Below, in pieces: positions 36,017 to 45,115 of a DNA stretch of 64,000 nucleotides. Under the pieces are notes generated by a model. That model had not been told where the DNA came from. It worked only from the letters and a program-made list of their open reading frames with translations, and did not search any database. This stretch comes from an uncultured bacterium (GTDB lineage: Bacteria; Cyanobacteriota; Vampirovibrionia; Gastranaerophilales; Gastranaerophilaceae), in the NCBI GenBank assembly GCA_902777605.1, contig CACYUI010000005.1, forward strand, positions 1-64,000, written 5' to 3'. The position numbers and the translations under genes were made by a program. Numbering within the stretch: the stretch's first letter is position 1; the number at the start of each line of letters is the position of its first letter.

Positions 36017-36553
36017 TTAATTTTCTATATATCCTATGTACGGAATATTTCTGAAACAGCCGTCATAATCAAGTCCGTAACCGACTAAAAATTTATCATC
36101 AACTTCAAAACAATAATAATCGGCATCAATATCAACTTCTCTTTTTATTTTTTTATCCAATAAAGAACAGAATTTTAGTGTCTTGACTTTAAAATTATGA
36201 TTAATAAAATCGACCAAAAATCTTGCCGTATGTCCTGTGTCAATAATATCTTCTACTATAAGTACATTTTTCCCGTTTAAGTCAGGTAAAGAAATATCAA
36301 CCGCATTAACTTTTCCGCTGGAAGTCATTCCCGAACCATAACTTGATAATCTTATAAACTCCATTTTTACAGGCATTGTCAAATGTTTTGCCAAATCAAC
36401 CGTAAACATTACTGAACCTTTAAGAACGCATATCAAATAAACTTCTTCATCCTTAAAATCAGCGTTTAACTTAAGAGCCAAATCCGCTATGCCTTTTTGG
36501 ATTTCTTGTTCTTGATACAAAACTTTTAAATTTTCTTTAGATATTTGTTGCAT
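36017..36553 (-). CDS. hpt: Hypoxanthine phosphoribosyltransferase
   Basis: 178 residues. It salvages hypoxanthine/guanine with PRPP. The PRPP loop is VLIVEDIIDTGHTA and the substrate motif is DYYCFEVDDKFLVGYGLDYD. It abuts tilS directly (TAA-ATG), matching the widely conserved tilS-hpt pair. ftsH, the common third gene, is not adjacent. Confidence 0.96.
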   Translation of the reverse strand: MQQISKENLKVLYQEQEIQKGIADLALKLNADFKDEEVYLICVLKGSVMFTVDLAKHLTMPVKMEFIRLSSYGSGMTSSGKVNAVDISLPDLNGKNVLIVEDIIDTGHTARFLVDFINHNFKVKTLKFCSLLDKKIKREVDIDADYYCFEVDDKFLVGYGLDYDGCFRNIPYIGYIEN

Positions 36554-37894
36554 TTACTTTATCTCCAATATATGTGAAGGAGTACTTGTTACACCTATTT
36601 TATTACTCAATCCTACACCTATCACCCACAAAACTTCATCCCCCTTACAGAGCAGTGGAATATTATCGCGCATATGACGAGGTATTCCTCTTGAGTTCAA
36701 ATATTTTTTGAGTTTCATACTACCTGCCATGCCAAACGGTGAAATAACATCTCCATCTCTTCTTGTTCTTATTTCAAACGGAAAATCGACAAGTGATAAA
36801 TCCACAAATGCTGAATAAGCAGTTGATATAGGGAACAAAAAGTCCTCTTTCCTATCAAAACTTTTTACTACAAAAACTTTATCTCCCAAACTATATTCAC
36901 CAATACCATCAATTGTTACAAGAGATTCAATCTTTTTTGTTTCTTTTCTAGGTATAGTTTCTATAATCTTATCATCTGCATACAGCCACAAAGCAGTTGC
37001 TAACGATAAGGTTGTTCCGTTTTTTTGTTCCAAATTTTTTTCCAAAAAATCATATATTTCTCTGATTCTCTTCGACTCAGGATCTATATTCAACTGCTGA
37101 ACAAATTCATACAAAAACCGCATTTTTACAGGTTTTGATAGTTTTTTGTACTCAATTGTATTCATAGATGTTTTATCAATAAATATCTGAGAACGAATTG
37201 CAGATAAATATTCTTCTATAATTTCGTTATCACTGATAGCATTCATTGCCAGTGTATTAAGTGCATCTTTGACCTCCGGATTAACTTTTTCAAGCGCCGG
37301 AATAACATTTAATCTTATATAATTTCTCTTATAGTTTATATTTGAGTTTGAAGAATCATTATTTGGGACCAAGTTGTTTTTATTACAATAATCCATAATT
37401 TCAGAACGAAAAGTTCCTAAAAGCGGTCTATAAAAACAAGCTCTTTTTTCAGATATCCCCTTTAAACCTACAATTCCTGTTCCTTTAATAATTCTATACA
37501 AAACAGTTTCAGCATTATCATCCTTGTTATGCGCAGTAAATACGGCATCTGCATCATAATCATCACAGAGTTCTTCAAAAAATTCGTAACGGGCTATCCT
37601 TGCATCATTTTCTGTTTTTTTTAGCGATTTTGGAGCAGTTTTTGCAACAAATTCTATGCCTTTTGATGCTGCAAACAATTTACAAACCTCTTCTTCTTTA
37701 TCAGATTCTTCTCCTCGCCAATTATGATTGAAATGTGCCGCAATAACACGCATATTTACAAACTCGGGTAAATTTTTAATTTTTGACATAATATCAAGAA
37801 GGCACATAGAATCATACCCTCCCGAAAAACCTACAATTATTGTTTTATCTTGAAGATTATACTTATTTATAAACTGTACAATTCTATTTATCAT
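36554..37894 (-). CDS. tilS: tRNA(Ile)-lysidine synthetase
   Basis: 446 residues. It converts C34 of tRNA-Ile(CAU) to lysidine, which is needed to read AUA. The PP-loop is GFSGGYDSMCLLD, followed by HFNHNWRGEESDKEE and FTAHNKDDNAETVLYR. The C-terminal domain has DIPLLCKGDEVLWVIGVG-type sequence. It overlaps the upstream Clp-N gene by 11 nt and hpt follows directly. Confidence 0.96.
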   Translation of the reverse strand: MINRIVQFINKYNLQDKTIIVGFSGGYDSMCLLDIMSKIKNLPEFVNMRVIAAHFNHNWRGEESDKEEEVCKLFAASKGIEFVAKTAPKSLKKTENDARIARYEFFEELCDDYDADAVFTAHNKDDNAETVLYRIIKGTGIVGLKGISEKRACFYRPLLGTFRSEIMDYCNKNNLVPNNDSSNSNINYKRNYIRLNVIPALEKVNPEVKDALNTLAMNAISDNEIIEEYLSAIRSQIFIDKTSMNTIEYKKLSKPVKMRFLYEFVQQLNIDPESKRIREIYDFLEKNLEQKNGTTLSLATALWLYADDKIIETIPRKETKKIESLVTIDGIGEYSLGDKVFVVKSFDRKEDFLFPISTAYSAFVDLSLVDFPFEIRTRRDGDVISPFGMAGSMKLKKYLNSRGIPRHMRDNIPLLCKGDEVLWVIGVGLSNKIGVTSTPSHILEIK

Positions 37895-39224
37895 TCTTTA
37901 TTCCATGTCGAATTTCCATTGCATCGACACCCAATTGATCCAGCGCTTTCATTGCAAGTGAAGTTGGTTCGTTTAGTATTGCAAGCAATATGTCAACCGC
38001 TTCAATTTTTTGTTTATTATTTTTCTTAGCTGAAAGCCACGCTTTTTCTAAAACTCGTTTTGCCCGATTTGTAAATACAATCTCTTTATCAAAATATTCA
38101 TTTCCAAATCCAACCAAACTCTCTATAACCTGTCGTGCATCTTTTAAAGTGATTTCTAAGTTATTTAACACTTCAAATGCTACACTTGTGCCCTCTGCAA
38201 TAATCCCTAACAAAAACATCTCTGTTCCGACAATATTTCTACCGATTCTTCTGGCTTCTTCTTTAGCAAGTTTCATTATTGTTAAAGTTTCGGGCATTTG
38301 TTTTTCTATTGGTTTTAAAATCTCTTCTGATAATTTATTTTCATTAACATCAAGCGATTTTATTATATCGTATGCAAGTCCCTTTTTTGTCTTTAAAATA
38401 CTCAACACAATGTGCTCAGGAGTAATCACGGATGAGCCGAGTTCCTTTGCTGTTTGAAGAGCTGAATTCATCATCAAAAAAGCATTCGGTGTGAATATTA
38501 TTTTCTTACCTTCGTATTCGGATTGTCTTGATTGCTGTTCTGAAAGTTTTGCTTCAAAAGTCTCAGTATTCAGTCCGTATTTATTGATTGTTCTTACAAG
38601 ATCAGAATCAGGAGTTTCCAATATAGATGCCATAATTTGTTCTGTACCCAATATTTCATACCCTTTTGCCGAAAGTTTTGATACAGCTCTGTCAAAAACT
38701 CCTGACAAAGCTTCGCCTTCATATACGGATTCAAAACTGCTTTTTTCCATATCTTCATCTGATGCAGCTTCCGGATGTTCAAGTCGTTTGATTTTCTTTT
38801 GAACAAGTTTAGTGAGAATTTCTCTAGCATTATAAATATCAAAATTAAAATGCTCCAAAATTGCCGGCACATTTGAATTTTTGTCTGTTATCACTGACAA
38901 AAAAAGGTGTTCAAAAAGGATATTATTATTACCTGATCTGCTTGCCAAATCTAATGTATGCTTTAAAATTTCTTTATATGCATGGCTAAAAGGGATATTT
39001 TCTGTTTGTTTTGAAGTTTTAACTACATATTTTTCAACTTCTGTTTGAACCTCATTTGATGATAGCCCGTACATCCTAAAAAGTTTCAACGACACACCTT
39101 TTGCTTCATTAACCAAACCCAGCAAAAGATGTTCGGGCATAACTTCTGAGCATCCCATCTCGCGTGCAATACGCTGACTTTCACTTACTACATTTATCCC
39201 TTTTTCCGTAAATCTTTCAAACAA
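37884..39224 (-). CDS. Clp N-domain-only protein with three tandem Clp-N modules
   Basis: 446 residues. Six ClpA/C N-terminal repeats form three modules (about 1-142, 165-300, 310-446). Module 1 begins MFERFTEKGINVVSESQR and has MPEHLLLGLV. Module 3 has EEARRIGRNIVGTEMFLLGI and LEITLKDARQVIESLVGFG, close to cyanobacterial ClpC. No Walker motif or ClpP loop is present, so it cannot be an unfoldase. It may act as an adaptor or decoy that binds substrates or ClpS-like partners, as ClpT does in plants. It lies 2 nt from the DUF1292 gene and overlaps tilS. Confidence 0.85.
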   Translation of the reverse strand: MFERFTEKGINVVSESQRIAREMGCSEVMPEHLLLGLVNEAKGVSLKLFRMYGLSSNEVQTEVEKYVVKTSKQTENIPFSHAYKEILKHTLDLASRSGNNNILFEHLFLSVITDKNSNVPAILEHFNFDIYNAREILTKLVQKKIKRLEHPEAASDEDMEKSSFESVYEGEALSGVFDRAVSKLSAKGYEILGTEQIMASILETPDSDLVRTINKYGLNTETFEAKLSEQQSRQSEYEGKKIIFTPNAFLMMNSALQTAKELGSSVITPEHIVLSILKTKKGLAYDIIKSLDVNENKLSEEILKPIEKQMPETLTIMKLAKEEARRIGRNIVGTEMFLLGIIAEGTSVAFEVLNNLEITLKDARQVIESLVGFGNEYFDKEIVFTNRAKRVLEKAWLSAKKNNKQKIEAVDILLAILNEPTSLAMKALDQLGVDAMEIRHGIKNDK

Positions 39225-39226
39225 AA

Positions 39227-39508
39227 CTACTCATCCTCTTCTTCGCTTAAAGATTGAATATATTCGCATACTTTTTGAAATTCTTTTTCATCATCTATAT
39301 TTTGGAAATAACCTTCTTCATTGTCTTCTATGTATTCCATAACAATTACTTCCGAATCATCATCTTCTTCATCTGCTCCATATGGAAGCAATAGCGCATA
39401 AGTTTTTTCCTCAAAATCCACTACATCATAAATCTGGCATTTTAAAACTTGACCGTCATCACTTAAGATTTCTACTAAATTTTCATCTTGCTGCATTTCT
39501 TCACTCAT
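39227..39508 (-). CDS. DUF1292 (YrzB-type) protein
   Basis: 93 residues, acidic. VEILSDDGQVLKCQIYDVVD and YALLLPYGADEEDDDSE match the short DUF1292 family, of unknown function but conserved beside ruvX in Firmicutes. The frame opens at 39544, but MSEEM at 39508 follows GGGGA. The start overlaps the ruvX stop. The ruvX-DUF1292 order here supports the call. Confidence 0.88.
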   Translation of the reverse strand: MSEEMQQDENLVEILSDDGQVLKCQIYDVVDFEEKTYALLLPYGADEEDDDSEVIVMEYIEDNEEGYFQNIDDEKEFQKVCEYIQSLSEEEDE

Positions 39509-39510
39509 AA

Positions 39511-39909
39511 TCATTTCCCCAAATATTGTTCTAGTATCACACAAGCACTTTCTATATCTACAAGTCCTTTATTTTTTCGAAAATCTACTTTCCTTTCCCT
39601 AAGCCTTTCTTCAGCCTCTTCGGAAGTTAGTCTTTCATCTTCTAATATTATATCAAAACCATTTATTTTTTGTGAAAACTCTATACAATTTTTTGCCTGA
39701 AAACCGATTGTTCCATCCATATTTTTTGGAACACCGACAACTATCTTTTCTACTCGATTTTCTTTTGCAATTTTTGTTATTTCTTCAATAGCTTTTGCTT
39801 CAGGCTCTCTCGATATACACGAATGCGGTACTGCAATAACTTGCAGAAAATCACTTAATGCAATTCCGATTCTTTTTGTTCCGACATCAAGCGCCATGAC
39901 CTTATGCAT
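39511..39909 (-). CDS. ruvX: Pre-16S rRNA nuclease/RuvX (YqgF)
   Basis: 132 residues. MALDVGTKRIGIALSD, VVGVPKNMDG and LEDERLTSEEAEE are the YqgF RNase H-like signatures, with the acidic catalytic residues kept. It acts in 16S rRNA 5'-end maturation. The start at MHKVM (39909) follows GGTGGG and overlaps the upstream stop by 8 nt. DUF1292 follows. Confidence 0.94.
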   Translation of the reverse strand: MHKVMALDVGTKRIGIALSDFLQVIAVPHSCISREPEAKAIEEITKIAKENRVEKIVVGVPKNMDGTIGFQAKNCIEFSQKINGFDIILEDERLTSEEAEERLRERKVDFRKNKGLVDIESACVILEQYLGK

Positions 39910-41494
39910 TATCAACCCACCTTGCTTCAATGCTCGAAATTATCAAATCCAGTTGAAGAAGTTTAAAGTCATTTCCTCCTTGTTGTTGATTTTGGAATGC
40001 ATTTACGGTTCTTGCTTGGTTTTTCAATATATATCTGCGCCCTACATAATATTCGTAAATACTTTTCCTCAAAATATTAGTAAGGAATTGATAATTAGAA
40101 CCTAAAGAATAAAATATTTTTGCCAGCTCCGTATCATTTTTTGTTAATCTCAAATACGCTGCAATATTGAATGAAACAAGTTTGTATGAGAGTTCGGATG
40201 CAGTATATATATTATCGAAATTGTCTGCTATAAATTTATCCAAATCTACATTAAAATTGTTTTCTTTGTATGTTTTAGAAAGTTTTTCAATAAATTCATT
40301 AAAACTTTCAGATGTAATTTCATCATAAAACCAGTTTTGAACATAATCACTCATACAGAGTTTTTCTATGTCTTTTTGATTGAGTTCTGTTTTCTCCAAA
40401 TCTACTTCAGGTTTTTTCGGTTCAATATCCAATAATATGCTTTGCCAGCAAACATATTCATACGGGATTGGTTCTCCGCTCACATGGGAATTCTCTTCTG
40501 CCTGATTTAGCAAATATTTTGCAACACCTGCCGGAACTTCGTATCTTTCTTGATAATTATAAAATTTATCAACAATTCTATAAAAATCCTGTTCAGTCAT
40601 TGCATTAAATCCAAAAGCATCAAGAATACCATACTTTGGATTAATTACTATTGCAAGAAACTGAAGAGTTTTGTTTTGTCTTTTTCTTGAAAATATAATA
40701 GCCAAATTTCCGTGTCCGTCAGGGAAAGACATGTATGTCTTATACGGGGAGGACTCTTTGAGGATATTTCTATAAAATTCTTCTGTTTTATCTACTCTTA
40801 TACCGGACATTTTAAGTTCCGATATAGCTTTACCTATACGGCTTTGTAGATTTTCTGATGCAAATGATTTCGCGTTTTCTAATGCATGATACGCCAGCTG
40901 CGACTTTGAGCGCCCCAAAATTTCCAGTGCCGTATATCCTACTTCAGTATCCATATAACATAGAAATACCGGGATAAGGATATTTGCTAAGCTGTCATAC
41001 GCATAATCTTCTTCCAAAGATTTTATCAAAATTATTTTATCTGCATCCGAAATCGAGCTCAAGAAGTCCATAAAATCTATTTGAGCTTCGGGATTCATTA
41101 TCGCAGATTCAAGTAATTGTTTTGTTTCTTCATTGATAAGTTCATTAAACTGTTCAAAATAACCGCTTATTACATCATAATCAATTTTATTACCCAAATC
41201 CTTGAGCATATTAAATGCAATCATTTTTACATGGTCATTATATTCAGGAGATTTGATAACATTCCAAAGTTCGTCATTCAATGTATCTTTCTCAATAAGT
41301 TCAGTTAACAACCAGCATATCAACATAGCCTTTTTGTCGTTGGCATTCGTTAGTTCTCTTATTAAAATATCTAATATTGCTATTTTGTCATCAATATTTT
41401 TGAGATCTGTTATAAGAGATGCATCCGGCTTTGTAGATGTCATTAATGCATTAAGCGTAGCTAATATCTCTGCTTTTATCTGAATTTTATTCAT
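39902..41494 (-). CDS. Large HEAT-like protein of unknown function
   Basis: 530 residues, soluble. The N-terminal ~240 residues are helical pairs (VGYTALEILGRSKSQLAYHALENA) like HEAT repeats. The C-terminal part has YKTYMSFPDGHGNLAIIFSRKR and CWQSILLDIEPKKPE. It is the first gene of the run into ruvX, DUF1292, Clp-N, tilS and hpt. No family is recognised with confidence. Confidence 0.7.
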   Translation of the reverse strand: MNKIQIKAEILATLNALMTSTKPDASLITDLKNIDDKIAILDILIRELTNANDKKAMLICWLLTELIEKDTLNDELWNVIKSPEYNDHVKMIAFNMLKDLGNKIDYDVISGYFEQFNELINEETKQLLESAIMNPEAQIDFMDFLSSISDADKIILIKSLEEDYAYDSLANILIPVFLCYMDTEVGYTALEILGRSKSQLAYHALENAKSFASENLQSRIGKAISELKMSGIRVDKTEEFYRNILKESSPYKTYMSFPDGHGNLAIIFSRKRQNKTLQFLAIVINPKYGILDAFGFNAMTEQDFYRIVDKFYNYQERYEVPAGVAKYLLNQAEENSHVSGEPIPYEYVCWQSILLDIEPKKPEVDLEKTELNQKDIEKLCMSDYVQNWFYDEITSESFNEFIEKLSKTYKENNFNVDLDKFIADNFDNIYTASELSYKLVSFNIAAYLRLTKNDTELAKIFYSLGSNYQFLTNILRKSIYEYYVGRRYILKNQARTVNAFQNQQQGGNDFKLLQLDLIISSIEARWVDNA

Positions 41495-41569
41495 ATAACC
41501 CTCTATTTAACGAACATTAAAATAATATTTCCTAAGTTAATTTTAACTTAAAATGAACCATTTCGCAAT

Positions 41570-41604
41570 AAAAAAGGCAAATGCCCGACACAAAGTATCG
41601 GGCA
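41570..41604 (-). terminator. Terminator of flagellin
   Basis: Stem TGCCCGA/TCGGGCA. On the minus strand it is followed by TTTGCCTTTTTT. It lies 51 nt after the flagellin stop. Confidence 0.85.
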
Positions 41605-41654
41605 CTATTGAAAGGACCTTTTATTATAGGTTAAATTTATTTTAAAAGTTCTTA

Positions 41655-42776
41655 CTAAATTAAGTTCAATGCTATTGATGGCATTTGGTTAGCTGTTGCC
41701 AACAATGTTGCTGTTGATTGTTGTAAGATTTGGTATTTGATATAATTTGATGAAGATTCTGCTACATCAGCATCTTTGATTGTAGAGTTTGCTTCAATCA
41801 GGTTTTCTCTTTGGATATCAGTTGAATCAATAGCAGATTCTAATCTGTTCATATATGCACCAATTTTAGTACATCTTAGTGAAATATTATCTATAGCATT
41901 ATCAATAAAAGTAATAAATTCACGAGCAGATGAATCGTTTCTATAGATTGCATTACACATATTTGTTATAGATATATTGTGTGCTCCGCCATCACCTATT
42001 TGATAATCAGTTATCACACCATCTACAACAGTTCCGTTTTCGGCTAAAGCTGCGGCAAGAGCTGATTTGTATGAACCGTTCAAGTATAAGTAACCGCCTT
42101 GACCGTCAGGTATTGGTTGATGGTTTGCATCGAGTTGTCTTGCTCTGTATTCATAATCTGTTGCATTAGCACTCCAAGTCATATCAATATAACCCGGGCG
42201 TGCTTCTGTGATATGGTCATTGTTTGCTTTAAATCCGAAAATGATTGTGGATTTTGCGCTGTCAAAAAGGAATGAATCCATTTTGATTACACATCTTTTG
42301 TCTGAATATAAACCAACTTGAAGATTTATATCAGTTTGTCTTGAACCGTCAAGCAGATATGTATCGTTGAAGTCTGTAATTTCACATAAACGGTCAATTT
42401 CATCCATTCTTTGAATAACTTCAAGAGCAAGTGCATCTAATGATGCTGAACCATAAGTTCCGTTTGCTGCTTGCATGGTCAAGTCACGAATTCTTTGAAG
42501 ATAATCGTTAATGATATCAAGTACACCTTCTTGAGTCGTTAACATATCAAGACCCATTTGTGAGTTGGTTTCGATGATATCGTAACCATTAATCTTTGCT
42601 TCCATTCCGGCTGATACTGCATAGCCGGCTGCGTCATCTTTTGCCGAATTAATTCTAAAACCTGTTGATAGTTGTTCCATTGCCTTATTCATGCCTTTTG
42701 TTGCTGAAGTAAGGTACTTTTGACAGGTCAATGACGCGAGGTTTGTGTTAATTGTAATTGATGCTGTCGCTGCCAT
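41655..42776 (-). CDS. fliC: Flagellin
   Basis: 373 residues. It forms the flagellar filament. The N-terminal D0/D1 region has INTNLASLTCQKYL, EQLSTGFRINSAKDDAAGYA and QRIRDLTMQAANGTYG. The C-terminus has IDNISLRCTKIGAYMNRLESA and ends in the hydrophobic ATANQMPSIALNLI. The middle (about 150-275) is a shorter variable domain with Asp-rich sequence. AAAGGAAA precedes the ATG. A FliA-type promoter lies 46 nt upstream and a terminator follows, so it is a single-gene transcript. Confidence 0.96.
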   Translation of the reverse strand: MAATASITINTNLASLTCQKYLTSATKGMNKAMEQLSTGFRINSAKDDAAGYAVSAGMEAKINGYDIIETNSQMGLDMLTTQEGVLDIINDYLQRIRDLTMQAANGTYGSASLDALALEVIQRMDEIDRLCEITDFNDTYLLDGSRQTDINLQVGLYSDKRCVIKMDSFLFDSAKSTIIFGFKANNDHITEARPGYIDMTWSANATDYEYRARQLDANHQPIPDGQGGYLYLNGSYKSALAAALAENGTVVDGVITDYQIGDGGAHNISITNMCNAIYRNDSSAREFITFIDNAIDNISLRCTKIGAYMNRLESAIDSTDIQRENLIEANSTIKDADVAESSSNYIKYQILQQSTATLLATANQMPSIALNLI

Positions 42777-42821
42777 AATAAATTTCCTTTCAATAAATTT
42801 ATAATTTGCCTTTCATTCAGG

Positions 42822-42848
42822 TTAACGGCAAAAAAAAATATGACTTTA
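42822..42848 (-). promoter_or_regulatory. Sigma-28 (FliA) promoter of flagellin
   Basis: On the minus strand, TAAAGTCA (42848-42841) and GCCGTTAA (42829-42822) are separated by exactly 11 nt, the spacing of FliA promoters (TAAAGTTT-N11-GCCGATAA). A FliA-family sigma factor is encoded at 61.5 kb. Confidence 0.85.
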
Positions 42849-42963
42849 CAACTTTAGTTGCAGAATCCTCCATTCGTATGAGAAGGGGACTAAAATGCCG
42901 TAATAACAACATTTTTAAAAATATAAAAAATGTGTATAAACAAAAAAGCTACAACTAAAGTTG
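42849..42963. repeat. Inverted copies of CAACTAAAGTTG near flagellin
   Basis: CAACTTTAGTTG at 42849-42860 directly abuts the -35 of the flagellin promoter. Its reverse complement CAACTAAAGTTG is at 42952-42963 inside the neighbouring terminator. Each copy is itself a near-perfect palindrome. Confidence 0.65.
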
Positions 42964-42973
42964 TAGTTTTTTG
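42942..42973 (-). terminator. Terminator of the 43.0-44.6 kb membrane protein
   Basis: Stem CTACAACT/AGTTGTAG (loop AA) is extended by A/T pairing, with a T-run on the minus strand. It lies 40 nt after the stop. Confidence 0.8.
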
Positions 42974-43011
42974 TTATTAATTTATCTGAGATACATGCTA
43001 TTTGGTATTAA

Positions 43012-44577
43012 CTAATCTTCAACTTCTTTGCCTTTTTCAAAGTCATATATACCCGGGAACACATCTACGCCTGTTGCTTTTCTTGTTACATAGTATTGAA
43101 TTTTTGGTATGAATGTAGATAAGAATAGTGCTGCTATTACAAATCCTGTTGCGAAGTTTATTCCGTTGTACATAATATTCTTGTTCTTAATCTTATCAAG
43201 CAATTTCTTATCTACTTTGCCGTCTTTTGCTGCATTACAGATTGTTTCCACATATTGTTCCATATCAGCTTTTAGTCTGTATAGTTTTTTATTAGAAACA
43301 AACTTGTATTCATCCTTATAATTTCCGCCGACAAATTCAACTTCTGAGCGAATCGGTTTTCCTTTCGCATCTTTTCCTATTTCTTTGCCTATACCTTCTG
43401 TGAATTCAGAAAATGCATTGTGTAACAATTCTGTATTATTAATTTCTGCTTTATTAATAGCATCAATAACTTGTTGTTTTGTAAGTACAGCTTCGCCCTT
43501 TCTCAGAGGCTGAAGAGTTGACATGTCTTTTAGTCGTTTTAATGTTTCAGCATCATCAAAATGCTTTTCTGCTTCACTAAGAGTTATAACTTCTAATGGC
43601 TTTTTATTGAATAGTTTTGACATGCCGGATATTTCTTCTGTCTCAAACTTCATGCCATCAGGGAGTTTAATTTCTGAAGGCTTGTTACCAAGAACTGCTT
43701 TTCTAAAATCTTCTACACTCATGCTATTTCCGTTTTTCTCAAGGAATTTTGCTAAGTGATTATCTAAGATTGCTGCTGTATTTGGATTTAGTCGTCTTGC
43801 GTTTCCGCTTTCAGCCAAATTCATAAGATTTCCAACATGACCTCTTGCCCACATGTAGAAATATATTGAGCCTATATCACGAATTGCAATTTCTCTTCTC
43901 TCTTCTTTTGTACGGGCATTATACATTCTGCCTCCGGCGATACCTGCATCACTTGAGAGAAGTTTACCTGTATTTGTATTTTCTATTATATTTGTAAATG
44001 CATTCACAGCACCCATTGCACCACCTTTAAATGATGGTGTTGAATTATTTTTTTGTTGTTTTTCTTCAACTTTTCTTTCATGTCTTAACTTTTTAGTTAA
44101 GCCCTGATTGAGTTTTGGAACTACAAAACCTATAAACAAGTTGGTAATCAATATGCTTGTTAAAACTTTTGCACTCTTTATTCCTGCCACTTGAGTCGGT
44201 GTAAATTTCTTTGAAGCAAGCTTTTTCATAAAGTTATCAAATGGTGTTCTTAACAACTTATCTGTTCCGACATCAAAATTTTTGCCATTTGATTTAAGTA
44301 TTTTTGAAACAATTTTGTCACCAAGCTTGTTCATAGAAGCAACACCGCACAACCAAACGATAGAGCCCATTATTTCTTCTATAAAGCGTTCTCTTGCCTC
44401 ATCCCATTTACCTCTTTTATACGCTTGGTATGTTCTGCCTGCTACAACACATCCTTCCAATGCAACTATAGGAGCCATCGCATCAGCTTTTGTCATGCCT
44501 GTAATGACTTTTGCCAGTCTTCTGTTTGCAGCTCCTGAGCTAAAAGATATATTGTTATTGCTATTTATTGAATTCAA
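43012..44577 (-). CDS. Membrane protein with S-F-S-G and S-F-K-G motifs
   Basis: 521 residues. The N-terminus has NISFSSGAANRRLAKV and an internal TPSFKGGAMGAVNAF. Membrane segments lie at about 30-75 and 115-145, with a C-terminal one near 480-500 (FATGFVIAALFLST). The layout matches the protein at 52.9-54.9 kb, so the two look like members of one lineage-specific family. Its role is unknown. It lies between flagellin and dtd with its own terminator. Confidence 0.7.
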   Translation of the reverse strand: MNSINSNNNISFSSGAANRRLAKVITGMTKADAMAPIVALEGCVVAGRTYQAYKRGKWDEARERFIEEIMGSIVWLCGVASMNKLGDKIVSKILKSNGKNFDVGTDKLLRTPFDNFMKKLASKKFTPTQVAGIKSAKVLTSILITNLFIGFVVPKLNQGLTKKLRHERKVEEKQQKNNSTPSFKGGAMGAVNAFTNIIENTNTGKLLSSDAGIAGGRMYNARTKEERREIAIRDIGSIYFYMWARGHVGNLMNLAESGNARRLNPNTAAILDNHLAKFLEKNGNSMSVEDFRKAVLGNKPSEIKLPDGMKFETEEISGMSKLFNKKPLEVITLSEAEKHFDDAETLKRLKDMSTLQPLRKGEAVLTKQQVIDAINKAEINNTELLHNAFSEFTEGIGKEIGKDAKGKPIRSEVEFVGGNYKDEYKFVSNKKLYRLKADMEQYVETICNAAKDGKVDKKLLDKIKNKNIMYNGINFATGFVIAALFLSTFIPKIQYYVTRKATGVDVFPGIYDFEKGKEVED

Positions 44578-44671
44578 AATCTAACCTTCCACTGTTTCGG
44601 CTATTTTGATTAAACAATGTCAAGATTTATTTTTGACTGAATTTGAAGAAATTGTTACATTATGTAATATT

Positions 44672-45115
44672 TTAAGCATTAGTTTCCAGCATAAATGTCA
44701 CCGGCCCATCATTTATGAGTGAAACTTCCATCATTGCGCCAAACTTACCGTTAGCTGTTTTTATGCCGTATGTCTGAATTTCTTTAATAAAATCTTCGTA
44801 TAATTTATTGGCTATTTCAGGAGGTGCTGACTTATCAAAGCTTGGACGAGTACCTTTTTTGCAATCTCCGCACAGTGTAAATTGAGAAACTATAAGCATT
44901 TCTCCTTGAATATCGACAAGAGAACGATTCATTTTATCGTCTTCATCGGAAAATATTCTTAAATTCGCAGCCTTTTTGGCAAGTTTTTGTACTTGTTCGA
45001 TACCGTCACCTTTTTCTATCCCGACAAGTGCCAAAATGCCTTTATCAATATTTGAATAAGGTTCGTTATTAATAGTTACTCCCGCTTTTTTAACTCTTTG
45101 TATTAAAACCTTCAC
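44672..45115 (-). CDS. dtd: D-aminoacyl-tRNA deacylase
   Basis: 147 residues. It removes D-amino acids from tRNA. The motifs SQFTLCGDCKKGTRPSF (the catalytic S-Q-x-T) and NDGPVTF (Gly-cisPro type) are clear. It overlaps the maf stop by one base and is the last gene of the ykgJ-rlmN-maf-dtd run. Confidence 0.96.
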   Translation of the reverse strand: MKVLIQRVKKAGVTINNEPYSNIDKGILALVGIEKGDGIEQVQKLAKKAANLRIFSDEDDKMNRSLVDIQGEMLIVSQFTLCGDCKKGTRPSFDKSAPPEIANKLYEDFIKEIQTYGIKTANGKFGAMMEVSLINDGPVTFMLETNA

